Shown here piece after piece: positions 48,102 through 64,000 of a DNA stretch of 64,000 bases. How positions within the stretch are numbered: position 1 is the first letter of the stretch; each line of letters starts with the position of its first letter. A program made the position numbers and the translations under genes. Origin of the DNA: Centroberyx gerrardi. Lineage: Eukaryota; Chordata; Actinopteri; Beryciformes; Berycidae. The DNA lies in NCBI RefSeq assembly GCF_048128805.1, contig NC_135997.1:7911616-7975615 (forward strand), in the 5' to 3' direction. The notes under the pieces were generated by a model. It did no database searches. It saw nothing but the letters and a program-made list of their open reading frames with translations, and was not told the DNA's origin.

Positions 48102-48611
48102 AAGGGGACCTTGTCAAAGCACCCAGAATCACATTAGTGCATGTGAGACTGTGGACAACACTCCTTTCACTGATCCAAACACAACCTGCAACAGCTAACC
48201 TCCTCATTATACAAGAGTTTCATAAGGATCTATGGCAACACATTTCCTAGAGAATTCCACACCCTCTAAAACTAATGACTGATTCCTCCATAGCTGACTG
48301 TATTACATAAAGACAGGCAGTAATAAAACAAACTCACGCTCTGTCCGTCTGGCCATTGAGGGATGGGAGTCTCACATGAAAAAGCGTGACAGAATTTTCT
48401 AAGAACCTGAATAATCAGCTTACATTGGAGCTAAGTAGGAACAGAGGGTGGTGGACACGTGTTTGCTTTCCATTTTCAGCTCTGGCACAGATTCAGGCCA
48501 CCTTGAAGAATCTGAAAACCATTACCCAGGGCTGTTGGTCAAAAGTGCAGACTGTATAGGATATCACAGCGCTGTGCCTCACAGAGAGACAGAGTGATGG
48601 GGATGAAGATG

Positions 48612-48617
48612 GAGGGG

Positions 48618-48648
<31 letters not shown>

Positions 48649-48668
48649 CTGGGGGGGAGAGAGAGAGG
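48612..48668 (+). repeat. GA microsatellite
   Basis: GA run interrupted by a short G-rich stretch. Confidence 0.85.
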
Positions 48669-49778
48669 TATCATGGATGGGATGCCGTGCGAGAAGAGGA
48701 GAGTTGAGACTAACAGACCTTCGGCACGCCTTCCGCTCAGACATCTCAATTACAGCCAGCCCCCCATGTCATTCAAGTGGATGTGTTTGGTTCCACAGAA
48801 ACGAGGGCATCCTCACCAAGTGACGTAATTCGGAGCAGCCGTTCGTGCATGTGAACTTAGCGTCACAGTCGTCTGGCACACCACCTTTTGCGTGCAACAG
48901 CAGACTAGGCACAGACAGGCCTTTCCCTCCTATTGTCTCTCACACACATACACACTGCACATGCATAAAGATGGGTCACGCACAGGAAGACAACATCAGT
49001 CGCTCTCTGTTATGGCGCTGAGCTGGCTGCTGACTGATGCCTCTTAAAAAGTCGTGTGTGTGTAGAAGTAGGTCTGTGAGTGTGCGTGGATGTGTGCCGC
49101 TTTAATGTGTGCAGTTGTATTTGGATTGCCGCTGCAAATGTGTGCATTTATATGTGTGTGTGTCTATCTGTGTATATGTGTGTGCGTGAAAAAGAGAGGC
49201 AGATGTGTGGCAATAACCTGTGTATGTGTGTGTATGTGTGTGTTTATCTTTATTAATAGTGATGCTAATGAATATCAGGTAACATTCTTTCCAAAATAGA
49301 TGCTATTTACAGTGTTTTGGAATGATAATCTGAATATGTTTTTTTTTTTTACAGCAGTTCAAAAGTTAGTAAGTACTTGTTTGTTTGTCTATCTGTTTGG
49401 TGGCTTGTTTCTTTATTTTATTCATTATCCATACCCTTCCTCAAGAACCAGCTGGAAACAGAAAATAAACTGAAATACTAAAAATCAATCACAATAAAAT
49501 ATGGAGTCAATAAAACAAAAAATAACCCGACATAAAAATTTTAAAAAATCAATGAATTAACTAATTTGTCATAATCACTTTTTTATAATTATAGCATTTC
49601 ATCTTTACCAGACGGTTGAGAGTGAAAGGAAAAATAGAAGAGAGTGAGGGTACGACATGTGACAAAGGTCATTAACTGGACCTGCACACATGACATCACC
49701 AGCATTACCAGGACTCCAAATTTATCATTAAACCTAAAGTCATTCTTGTGCTTCAAAACTTACTCAAAATACATTTAT

Positions 49779-50247
49779 TTAAAGTCGAGATGAAACGGCA
49801 TTTCGAGAGTATCTAACTTCCGTATCGTGATGTATTTCCGAGTGAAACAGGAAAGACAGGCGGGACATAACGTTGGGAGGAATTTGATTTGAACGTTGAA
49901 AAGTGGGTGTGTCATAACACCCGAAGACACACCGAAGTACCATGCTGTTGCTAGCTAGCTAACTAATGAATCTTAGCCTCTTAGCTCTGTGCGCTAAAAG
50001 TTGAAGATTGATTGATGGGTGGATGTCATGATATTATTGGTTGAAATTAGTTACGGGCATGCTTACGTAAGCACACGGCATATTTTGTTTTACAGGAAGA
50101 AAACATGATTGAATTTTGATATAAGAATACAATGAAATTGATTTTTGGTATTTTTTTTGGCGTATATTGTTAAATAGGTGCACAGTATGACCGGGGATGT
50201 GATCTAAAAGGGTTAAAAAGGCATTTTTCATTTCATCTCATCTTTAA
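49779..50247. mobile_element. piggyBac-like MITE (TTAA-flanked)
   Basis: The left end is TTAA then agtcgagatgaaa. The right end, reversed, is TTAA then agatgagatgaaa, so the inverted ends differ by two bases in 13. TTAA at both edges fits the target site of piggyBac elements. The 469 bp body is non-coding and includes acttccgtatcgtgatgtat, a word I associate with dispersed fish repeats. Confidence 0.65.
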
Positions 50248-51352
50248 GGTCTTTGGTCTAAAATCTACAGAAAGTATTGTAAGTAGAAATTCTATAACAT
50301 TTTGTAACATATTCATCCTTAATCTCTGGGTTATAGTTAGACATTTTGAGAACACTTTCTTTTCTTTTGGTCTTTTTTTATTTTTATACCAGGTCCGTTC
50401 ATCTCATCTACATGGAATTTTTGGATCTAGGGTGTCGTTAAATAAAACACATATTTTCATCTAATTTTGTAGCAGAAGAGTTTGTGCAAAGAATTGGGGA
50501 GGTGAATCCTTTACAGCATAAGACTGGTATGCTATTTAAAGAGTAAAATATACATTAAAGTTCAATTTAGTCTTGCCCTTCTCTATTAGATCTAATAATG
50601 GACTATCGCTGAATGTTTCAAAGTTCGATTGATCATATTCTCTGGAAATTCTCTGATACGTGAGAATATTGTCCAAGTATTCTCCAAGGAGGAGGAAAGG
50701 AGCCCAGAGTGATTTTAAGAGGCAAATTATCCCTCTTTAATGATAGGAGAACGGGGCGATATCTTTTAAAATATTAGATCATTAAATGAGATCATCTTAA
50801 AGTAATCATCCCTTGACAGCAATCATGACAGATCCTCAGCAGTGCACCTCTAACTCTCACGCTAACACGCTGATGTCATTTTCTCTCATTCTTCTAAAAT
50901 GCTTTCTCTGTCTGTGGACACTTTGACAATAATAGAGTTTTATTACGTTATGCTCCATTAGAGAACAACAGACATAAAAGCAAAGGAAACAAGCAAATGA
51001 TGTCGCTTAATCAAGTGATTCACTGCCATGAATAAGAGAATTCAGATTGCATCTGACAAGTGATGATGCTCCCCAACAAAAAAGAAATCAAGTGCAGAGC
51101 TGCGGCCTCCAATATGTGAAATGTTTTTGTTCTTTTTTTCATGATCTGACCACCTGCAACTTGCATATGTCATGCTAGTGCCAGTTAAGACATAAAGTAA
51201 ATGAAAGCCAGACCTGTGCTTTGGGGTCTAGTGAAGAGTTGTAAGGGGGACGTGTAATGGGAAAGCAGCACACTCCCTCTCCACTGTACACAACAGTCAT
51301 TAGGCAACCCATCTGCTCAACGCTTGCATGCTAAGCTGTAATTTTCAGACTC

Positions 51353-51459
51353 TGGTGTGTGTATGTGTGTGTGTGTGCGTGTGTGTGTTTCTCTGTGTGT
51401 GTGAGGGCAGTGGTGGCGGGCTCAGAGCAGAGGAGATGCTTGTGCGTGCGTGTGCGTGC

Positions 51460-51499
<40 letters not shown>

Positions 51500-51500
51500 A
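51353..51500 (+). repeat. GT microsatellite cluster
   Basis: Two GT-rich runs separated by a short unique segment. Confidence 0.85.
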
Positions 51501-51618
51501 TGTCTGCTATTATCTGGATGTCATCATAACCACAGAAATCAGGGCCTGATGGTATCTCCCCCACCCCCCGCTCCCATCCCCAGCCAGAGTCACGAGAGCC
51601 GAGGGTCTCCTTTGACCA

Positions 51619-51674
51619 CACACACACACGCATACACACACACACACACACACACACGCATACACACACACACA
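51619..51674 (+). repeat. CA microsatellite
   Basis: CA run with acgcat interruptions, about 120 bases after the GT cluster on the same strand. Confidence 0.85.
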
Positions 51675-54600
51675 GCATCATGCTTTCACATTTTGTAGGT
51701 AAACATCTCCAGATTGGTGAAGCAGGATGGAATTCCCGCTATTGTGGGAAATGTGCCCAGAACCATTTGTAAGCCCTCTTCTCCGCCGCCTCCTAACTCT
51801 TTACAGATTGTAAAACTCTGGATTTCTATATTAGGTTACTCTGCTGGAGTTCTCGACCCTTCTTTTCTGCAGGTCACGAGAGACAAAAAAAAAAAAATGC
51901 AATCACACAAAACACAATAAATTTAACTTGCTAAAAACCTCTCAGGTTTTGTCACATGAATCCATTTCCAGGGAATTCTGAGAACATACACACTGAGCTA
52001 TATAGCCTGTTGCTTCTGTGTAAATATGCGGTTAACAGACTTCAACATAACATAGACAGTTTACATGTAGACAACACTGTGAATGATATAGATTTACTGT
52101 ATTGCATTGCATGTTACGCATTAAGCCTATGAGTTTACTCCAGGGGGAAAGTGTTTGCCTGTTTCCCCTTTACAGGCATAGGAGTGTACAATCACATGGG
52201 AGCGTTGGCCGCCAGCCAGCCTTTACTGTGGTCATGGCTAAACCTGAGCCATATGCCTCATCTAAATCACTAATAGATTGTAATATGTGTAATAACATTT
52301 GTTTTATTATACTTAGCACGAATCTTGCCCTCATAAATATAAAATATTTTGGCAACCACCCGGAGTTCATAAAAGTGTCTGCACGCAAATTGTCGTCCGA
52401 TGCGGCCCTGGCCCTCGTATCCCGAACACTTGCCCCGGAGCCGGCCCTAGCTCTAGCCCCACCCACATCTTCAGTCCGCTCCGGTCTGCCTCCGGCCTGC
52501 ACCGTTCTCCGGGCTTATTCCCCAGCCTTCGCTTCATCCTTCACCCTTATCCCAGGTTCAGCAGGCCCTGACTTAGATGGGACCACAGGAGCAGAGAGAG
52601 GCCGGTTAACTCTGCTATGCCGAGCTGCTGTTTGTCCTACACATTCCCCTCCTCACTGGTTGCCTGAACGCTGTTAACCGCATCGTCATCTGTGGTAGTT
52701 TATACATGCACCGCCTGCACAGGGGAACGGGAACACAATGAAAGCAATGTGGTTTTGATCGTGCTTCTTGTTAAATGTCTCTGTTTATAGTGTTCTGTGA
52801 AGATTGAAATGATTTCTGTGTGTTAATATTTGCTTAACTCACAGCAGCGGCCAGAGTGTTGACGGCTGTGTGTTGCCTCGTTGGGGCAGCTCCTTATCAT
52901 GTCAGAGCCCATTATATCGTCAACCACTGATCTCACTGCAGCATCAAGTGTGGGAAATGGAAGATCACAGTAGATCATCAATCTGAGGGGATGCTGAGAG
53001 ATCGGGCCAAAAGCTCAGACACAACACACGCAAGCATCAGTGCACCAACAAAAGCATCCGTGCACCAACAGACAGACAGGCTAATGCACAGTCACTCTCA
53101 CACATACAAACAGGGTGAGGGGCCAGTGAATGGCTGTCCATCCACACTATGATCAAGATGTTTTCCTCCCACTTAAATGCCCTGTGCCTTTTCCCAGAAT
53201 TGTACTTTGTTGTCGTTAAACATTCAAGGCACTTAGAGACAGATAAGGTACATCAAAGTACTGTCTCAGTGAGGACCTTGGTTCCATGCAATGGAAAGTT
53301 ACTATTTGTGACTGACTCCTCTGTGGAAAATCCTACATGCCTCACTGGGAGCCGACCACCAGTCTCAGTTCACAACCGAGGGGTCTCACTAGTGGAGGAA
53401 TAAACAAAGTAGATCCTAATGGATGAATGGTGGGGCTTTCATCTGATCCAGGAGACGCTCTGTGTTTAACCTCAGACACAGGAGCCTGCTGGAGGCACAA
53501 CAGGTCAGACACATGTAGCTCTGCGGTACATACAGTGTACATGCAGCCGTTGTAGAAGTCTGGCTTTCTATTACACTGCATGCAACCGTGCGCTTTGGGT
53601 CTTCCCCACTCAAGAGGAGTAGTTTGTCCCTTTCCAGCTTAGAAGGGCCAAGAAAAGTTTATTTGAAAGATAGTTTACAAGTCAAATTGTGTTACAATAT
53701 GGCTACTTAGTTCTACTTAAGTGTGTTATGAGAAACAATAGGTTGCAACAGCTGTTGCAATACTAACACAGGTTAGATCCAGGATAGATTCATGAATTTC
53801 TGCAGTAGCTAATACTGTATGTACACTGACATTAAGTAGGAGATCAAATAGAAAATACACACTGATCTCAATCAAAACTTGTGCATCCATTGATATTCAG
53901 GAGTAGCCTACTCTTGGAGAGATGTAGTCTTATTTGACGTAGTATTACTTTGGGAAACTACTTTATCACTGAAACACATGATGCATTGCAGAAAGCAAAG
54001 CACAATCAACACTCTACTCACATAGACAGAATAGAATTCATCAACATATGGAAACATGCAGTAAATAACCATCAGGGCCCATGCCTCTGAGAAACCACAC
54101 AAAATGCATGAGTTGCATACAGCTGCATTGTTTTCATTCCAAAGCCTCACTGTACTATGAAGAAACGGCTGCTGGAACCTTTCTGGAGACATTTTAAGAA
54201 GTATAAACCTGTGACTCAGACAACTGCTGTGTAGCATAAGTATATTGTAAGTGGGAGAGCAATATTGTCTGAGATGATATGAAATTCAGATGTGACTCAG
54301 GATTACACCCAACTGTTGCACCAGCTTTTTTTTTCATAATCTTTCCCTGCCTGTTCTTTTGCAGTGAAAGAGTCGCAGCCATGACAGCCATGAGCCAGAA
54401 AGAGATGGTAAAAGAGAGACAGAAAATCAGAAAATGTAGGGTGAAATGTAGGGTGAAATCAAGAGAAAGAGGCCCAGAACAAGACAATAAGCATGCTGAG
54501 AGCTTCCAGAAATAGGCACTGTATTTGATCTATATTTACAGTATGTGGAAGCTGCAGACACATGCGAGCCTTTCAGCAGGCCAAGAGTTATGTGCAGGCC

Positions 54601-57600
54601 GAGGTTTTATTCCTCCACTTCTGACAGCACTTTCACAGCCGTGGCTCCTCTGAGCTTGGCTGTCAGCTAAGGGCATAAATCACTCCGCTTACTCTGACAG
54701 GTCGGCACCGTAGCGGCAGAGGGTAAGCTCGCTCATGGGTCCGCTACACTGCTGCAGACTCACACTGCACACACCGACATCATGTCTGACAAAGGATTTC
54801 AATCTCAGTCTCATGTTAATGAAGGCGTTTGAAGGGTCACACATTCTCTGTCAGATTGGTCGATAAGTTTTAGAAGTTAGTGTGTCTGGTAGTGAATGCA
54901 GTCCATGGTTGTCCTGTTGCTTTGTGTGAATGTGAAGTTGGAAACCGCTGCTCCCATAGTCTCAGCCTTGGCATGTGAAATATGTAAGGGCGTCTAAATA
55001 TACCCTGTCTCCTGGTTTGATTTTCTAAACCAAACTGACAGGGATGAGTGCACCGGGAGAGGAGGAGAGTGGAGAGGAGATGAAGCAACAGATGAGGAGG
55101 AGGAGAGAGGAGAGAATTAGTCAGGAGAAGAAAGGAAAGGGCAGGAGAGACGATGTTTTTTTTTTTTTTGCAGAATGTCATCCCGCAATCTGGGCTCCGG
55201 CCTAAAAGCTGCACTCACTTTTGCACCACATCTGCTTTTATTTTCAATGGCAAAAGAGAACAATAAAAACAGAGCAGCTTGATACTGTTAGCCTGCCATC
55301 CCAGTGTCAGAGGGAAGTCACATCAGCGAGCGTGGGTGGGATATTCTGGTGTTCTGCACTGCAGGGAAAGCTTTGGCTGGCTGGACATAACATAGTCGTG
55401 ACGTGTTTACAGTTATGATATTTTGTGTCTTAAAACAACAACAAACCCCTCTTACCAAATATCTCTATTTTCCCTCTTCCTCTGTTATATCAAGTGATAT
55501 CAATCAGTCAATGATTGTGTAATGAAAATCACTCTGCCATTTAAATATTTGGGGAATTTTTAGCTGAGACAAACCGCAGGAGTTCAGATCTGGGTACTTT
55601 GTCATGTTTGAGGGATTTTTGGACGAGAAGTTGTACTCAAATTCAAGTTTTTGACATTGATATTCTAGTTTTATTCAATCAGGATCTCAAACTGAGTTGA
55701 AACCTGCAGGTCCAGCCCTGAACCCAACCTAACACAAAATGGCCCAGATGAGCCCATTCTATGCCAATCCCAATCCCAATTCCAGCACCGTCAAACTCAG
55801 CCTCAGCCTCGTCTAGCGTTGCCTAACCAAGCCCAACTCGTCGGATCTCTGCTGCTTTGATTGCTCTGCCTACAGAGTCTGGGAGCCAATCTACCCAAAT
55901 TAGAGTGAAAGTGGTCACTGGGCAGCACTCATCTAACCTCCATACATGTAATCTCTCTTTATTTACACTTAAACACTCCAGATACCACCCTCAACACCCT
56001 CAACCTCAAACTCCAACCCACACACCCCCTCAAAGCACATACCACACACATACCACAGTGTGCTAGCGTGTGATGCAGAGGGGGTGCGTGTGGACTTGGC
56101 TGCAGCGTGTGCTTCAACTCTTGGAACCGGGATTTCATCTGCAATAACAGCCCCACTGGATCAAAATTGTTGCATAAAATTGAGACACGCTTCTACATAC
56201 CTTGTAAAAATGAAAAGAGCAACAACAACACAAAATGGCTAGTCACGCATCTTGCACAGGTTGGGGAGTGAGAACAGCTATGATGACCTAAGGCGGGGAT
56301 TGTACAAGGTTGGCAATTGTGCATCATCCTGGGGCATTTGAAGGTGTGTGTGCGTGCAAATGCGGCCATGTTTGATCAAGCAGATGTGTATATTAGAGTG
56401 TATATATGCACTATATTAATGTCTGCGTGTGCGTGCATCTGTGTGCATGAACATGTAATAATCTACTGGGGTGTTGGCACCAGAACAGGGAGAGTTAGCA
56501 CCCTTCCGTGAGCACTTTAGTGATGAGGGCCATTTAGGGAGCGTATAAAAGCAGGCAGCCTGCTGAGAGAGGTACACAGGCTTTTGCTGCCAGATGCCAT
56601 GCTGGAGATATATTAAAGGCTCGGCTCATGTTTAAGGAACTGTCAGAAATGAGATTACATTAACTCTATTACGGTTATTAGGTTCTGCATAAAACAGTTT
56701 TTGGCAACCAAAAATTAAACGGCTGATAAAACCCAGTGTATACATTGACGCCAAGGGAATAATATCAACGTACTAGTTTTATCAAATCAATCATCAAAGA
56801 TTATTTGAGAGGAGAAGGGCTGCTCTGAGGTGTTTATAAGGCTTAATACCGCACTTTTGGATCTCTACATAAGGTTAGTAGGGTTACATGGCAAGGTTGA
56901 ACACGGTGCAGTGGTGTTTATCGGACCATCTCCCTGTGTCAGTTTGATAAATAAAACAGTCTTTGGCCCTGAGTCAGTGCCTGAGGTGGAGATATATTAA
57001 GGTTGGGCTGGGGGTTTCCTCTCTTGCCCTTGAAGTCCTGCAGCTTTTTCCCACGACAGCTGCCTAATAGAGAAATGCCCTCTTTCGAGTCTCTGAATAT
57101 GTGTTGACGGTGGATCAGTCAGTCTGCGGTGATAACAATGTACTTCAGGTATGTGGAGAAGCCTAATGCCTTATAATTTTGGGGAGGCTGTGTGGGCGTC
57201 GTGATGACATATCAGGGGTCTATTAACCGCATTGTGTCTTTTGTCCCGGACTCACAGCCTCTCTGGTGTGGTTGCTTCCAGCAGAAAAGAGTCTCTCATT
57301 TGTACGTGTTTCTGTTGATACAAACCCAATACAATTACTGAAGCGCTGACAGACACTGCACACACACCAGAGCTGCTGGAATGATGCATCTCACGCATGC
57401 ACAGATGAGCACGCACACACAGACACACACAAACACACACACACACATCCACAGGCCACCAGACTAGTGCTGATGCACAGCAATTTGAATATATTAGTTT
57501 CTGTGAAACCAGTAGACAGACGCTGCATGGTTTCATGTAAGAGATGCAGTAACTGTCTCACTGTACACATGAAAGATGATAGTTAATAATAGTGCATTGC

Positions 57601-58533
57601 CTGTGACACAGTCGTATACACACACACTCACACAAGTAATATCACTTAGGACATTTTTAATGCTTTTAAAGTCATAAATCAATCTGTGAGTATATTCTTC
57701 CCTCTACTTTTGGTGTTGGATTCACTTCTGGATATTGTAAATATTATGGCCAAACTGACGACGTAGGCTGAGGGGCTTAAGTTTTTCACCCACGCTCATC
57801 TGTTTTTCGGGAATAAACTTATGACACATAACTTGATGACACATAAACTGATTGCGTAAATTTTCGGAACAGAAACGTAATCTCTTTGGTAATAAAATCT
57901 TTCACAGGGTCTGATGTGGAGTGACCCCCCGAGTGAGGGAGAGAGGCTAGAGAGGGATGTGATGCTGCCAATGGCCTCTTTCCTCTGTGTGGCAGCCAAG
58001 GCTGTTAAAAACGCAGTCACGAAACGCTTTTGACATGAACCTGATCCACAGACTGACTCAAATCTGAAATGCATGACTGCAGTAATCACGCAATATTTGT
58101 AATTATGTAGCTTTATACTTACTGCAGTTGCTGAGAAATAATTTACCTGTCAAACTGTTTTTTTCTTTTGTGGTCATGAAGCCAATTGCCTGTTAACAGT
58201 CCTTTAAATGAATGTTTCAACTTCAATAAAAAGTTTTAACACCTCTGCTGGTTCAGATGCACTTATAGATTGTGTGTTTGTGTGTGTTTGTGTGTGTTGG
58301 GAGGTGCTCTGCTTGGCTATCTGCTTACATGTTGTTATTTTCTAATTCCAGTTTGTACGCAAATCAACATGCATAAGAAACTGGACAAAGAAACTAGAGG
58401 CAGTGTAGGCAGTCCAATCAAATATTTCACTCAGAGGTGCTACATAATTATTTTTTACTCAGAACAGGATTACTTGTCTAGAAAAAGTAAATAAGAGTAA
58501 AATACTGTTACTGTGGAGTATATACAAATGATT

Positions 58534-58571
<38 letters not shown>
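58534..58571 (+). repeat. GATA tetranucleotide microsatellite
   Basis: Nine GATA/TAGA units about 500 bases upstream of the COPS2 start. Confidence 0.9.
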
Positions 58572-58654
58572 ATCAGTTAGGCTATAGCTGGTAAGGTCAA
58601 GAGTAGCCTAAATGTCAGATCACATTAGGTCTGCTCATCACTTTTGTGCAATTT

Positions 58655-58676
58655 GTGTGTGTGTGTGTGTGTGTGT
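58655..58676 (+). repeat. Short GT microsatellite
   Basis: Eleven GT units upstream of COPS2. Confidence 0.85.
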
Positions 58677-58859
58677 AGAATTAAATAGATTTTAAAGTAA
58701 ATAGAATTACTCTAAAGTCGGAGCAGTTCCTTTAAAATTAGGAGAAAAAGTTGGCCTAATATTTTTTAATGTTTCAAACAAAATCACTCAAAAAAGTACT
58801 CAAGTAAACACAATCCAGTTTCTCTCGTGGAATTGCAGTGTGAATCTACATTATTTCAA

Positions 58860-59063
58860 AATTTCACTACAGCCATTTCATGCCCCCAGTCAGAGGACTG
58901 CCGCTGGGTGATGCGCCTGTCTGAGGCGATCCAACAGCGCCATCTATAGTCAGAAATAGCGTCTGTGCCATTTTCCACCCTGACACCACCTCACTATCAC
59001 AGCAAAACACAACACAGGCCGGGCTAGTGAGTGTCTTGGATAAGGACAAGGAAGACCATTAAG
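58860..59063 (+). promoter_or_regulatory. COPS2 promoter and 5' UTR region
   Basis: The 200 bases before the COPS2 ATG are less AT-rich than the flanks and contain several CpGs. They include a gcgccatcta word near 58937 that resembles a YY1-type core. There is no TATA box. The transcription start is not determined. Confidence 0.4.
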
Positions 59064-63027
<3,964 letters not shown>

Positions 63028-64000
63028 GTAAGTCCTCATAATACAAATGTCCTGCAATGTGGATTTATCTGTTGATATGTTTCCTCTCTAATCATATTCG
63101 CAAGTAATAACATTGGGCAACCATTTGTATTGATGCCCTTATTACTTTTTCACGACTGTTTTAAATTATTTGTATTGTGTAACAGGTCTCTATGGAGGAC
63201 CAAGTCTGCTGTAACAATGAATTAATACATAAATCTACTTGTAAAAGCACAGAGTAAAGGAGAAATAAATGAATACACGAATCAATCAACAAATTAAAAC
63301 ACACAGAAAAGGCTAAATACATTAATAAATATTATCAATAAAAAATGTGGAAATTAATAAATAAAATAAACCAATAAATTGATCCATTAATACATTTATT
63401 AATTTCTAAAATATTCGTTGCCACAAACACAAAATATTTATTTTTCTTTAATATATTTATTTAGGCATTTATTGTCACAGTTCCTTTTATTTTTCCTTCT
63501 TGCTGCTGTCGGGTACAAACCTCAAATCTCCAAAAAATAAACTAAATATAAACTAGGAATTCATTAAAATAACCTTCTTTTTAGCTTGACCACAATGCCT
63601 TTTTGAGTTTATCTGATTGGTTTTGAATGGATTTCATCAGCCCAAGGGTTGTAGAATTTTCTTATCCTGTAGAAGATCCTACAACTGAAGCTAAAACATG
63701 AAAATCACCAAAACTGGAATCACAAGGTTTTTCACTGACAGCGGCGATATGCTAATAAGGGGAGTCGGTGGGCGTGGTGTTGTAAGATTCAAGAGTAGCA
63801 ATCAAACTTGAACTGTTGGTGAACATTCAGCCACTTGCAGCCACTTTTGGGAGGTCGTGTCCTGCAGCCAGAGCAGCTAACTCGACCAAATTCTCAGCCA
63901 ATCACTCCACATGAAAAAGGCAAGGCAGAGGAAGTTTATTTTTATAGCACATTTCGTACACAAAGGCAATTCAGTGTGCTTTACACAAGGTATACAAGAC
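63028..64000 (+). other. COPS2 intron 11 (partial), repeat-rich
   Basis: No further coding exon is present. From about 63180 to 63470 the sequence is AT-rich with many AATAA-type words. From about 63720 to 63890 it resembles a dispersed repeat. At the very end (about 63919-64000) it reads as the reverse complement of a SINE/LINE-type tail (tatagcacatttcgtacaca). Confidence 0.5.
63919..64000 (-). repeat. SINE/LINE tail fragment, reverse orientation
   Basis: On the minus strand this reads aaagcacactgaattgcctt ... gaaatgtgctataaaaataaac. This is the form of a common fish LINE/SINE 3' end. It runs to or past the window edge. Confidence 0.5.

Larger units (their letters stand above)
39802..59063. 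other. Gene-poor interval between FAM227B and COPS2
   Basis: About 19 kb with no recognisable conserved gene. GALK2, which occupies this place in human, was not seen in either strand. The interval holds two possible FAM227B 3' exons (43104-43158, 43607-43702), a decayed Tc1 transposase (42640-42935), a hAT MITE (46961-47423), a TTAA-flanked MITE (49779-50247), many CT and GT microsatellites, and an isolated TATA-like box at 56541. ORFs of up to about 200 codons here show no domain and poor composition. Confidence 0.55.

Noticed and set aside
35424..48744. Open frames rich in Arg-Glu or Ser-Leu
   Set aside because: They are translations of CT/GA tracts at 35453, 40521, 41575, 44630 and 48612.
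23596..51698. Many open frames of poly Thr-His or Cys-Val
   Set aside because: They are translations of CA/GT microsatellites.
52102..52677. 191-codon open frame on the plus strand
   Set aside because: Ala/Pro/Leu-rich from local C-rich sequence; no recognisable domain, and an open frame exists on the opposite strand too.

Overview
The window is eukaryotic, almost certainly from a ray-finned (teleost) fish. Genes are split into short exons with GT/AG introns. The proteins are vertebrate ones, CA/GT and CT microsatellites are abundant, and the interspersed repeats are of kinds common in teleosts (hAT, piggyBac-like and Tc1 elements, an L1-type LINE, SINE/LINE tails). Five protein-coding genes could be reconstructed exon by exon with consistent reading phase.

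Layout: (1) 132-12933 (+), NNT, mitochondrial proton-translocating NAD(P) transhydrogenase; 19 exons are present and the 5' exons lie left of the window. (2) 13837-15548 (-), DTWD1, a tRNA acp3U-forming enzyme, 4 coding exons, tail-to-tail with NNT. (3) 16760-39801 (+), FAM227B, 11 coding exons, head-to-head with DTWD1 across a shared promoter interval. (4) 25931-30867 (-), FGF7 (keratinocyte growth factor), 3 coding exons, lying entirely inside an 18.6 kb FAM227B intron on the opposite strand. (5) 39802-59063, about 19 kb with no recognisable gene, holding microsatellites, a hAT MITE, a TTAA-flanked MITE and a decayed Tc1 element. (6) 59064-63027 (+), COPS2 (COP9 signalosome subunit 2), first 11 coding exons, running off the right edge.

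DTWD1-FAM227B-FGF7-COPS2 is the neighbourhood known from human 15q21.2, but GALK2, which lies between FAM227B and COPS2 in human, was not found. NNT is not part of that block in human: it lies on 5p12 beside FGF10, the paralogue of FGF7. Its presence next to the FGF7 block suggests an ancestral NNT-FGF7/10 linkage that was partitioned differently between lineages.

The genes do not form one pathway. They are a conserved syntenic block of unrelated functions: mitochondrial NADPH supply, tRNA modification, an uncharacterised FWWh-domain protein, a secreted growth factor and CRL regulation. I found no CRISPR array, operon, or clearly novel gene system. The points most worth a second look are the synteny junction, a Tyr-to-Trp change in the NNT NADP-site motif, GT-repeat splice acceptors, nested transposons, and the uncertain 3' end of FAM227B.
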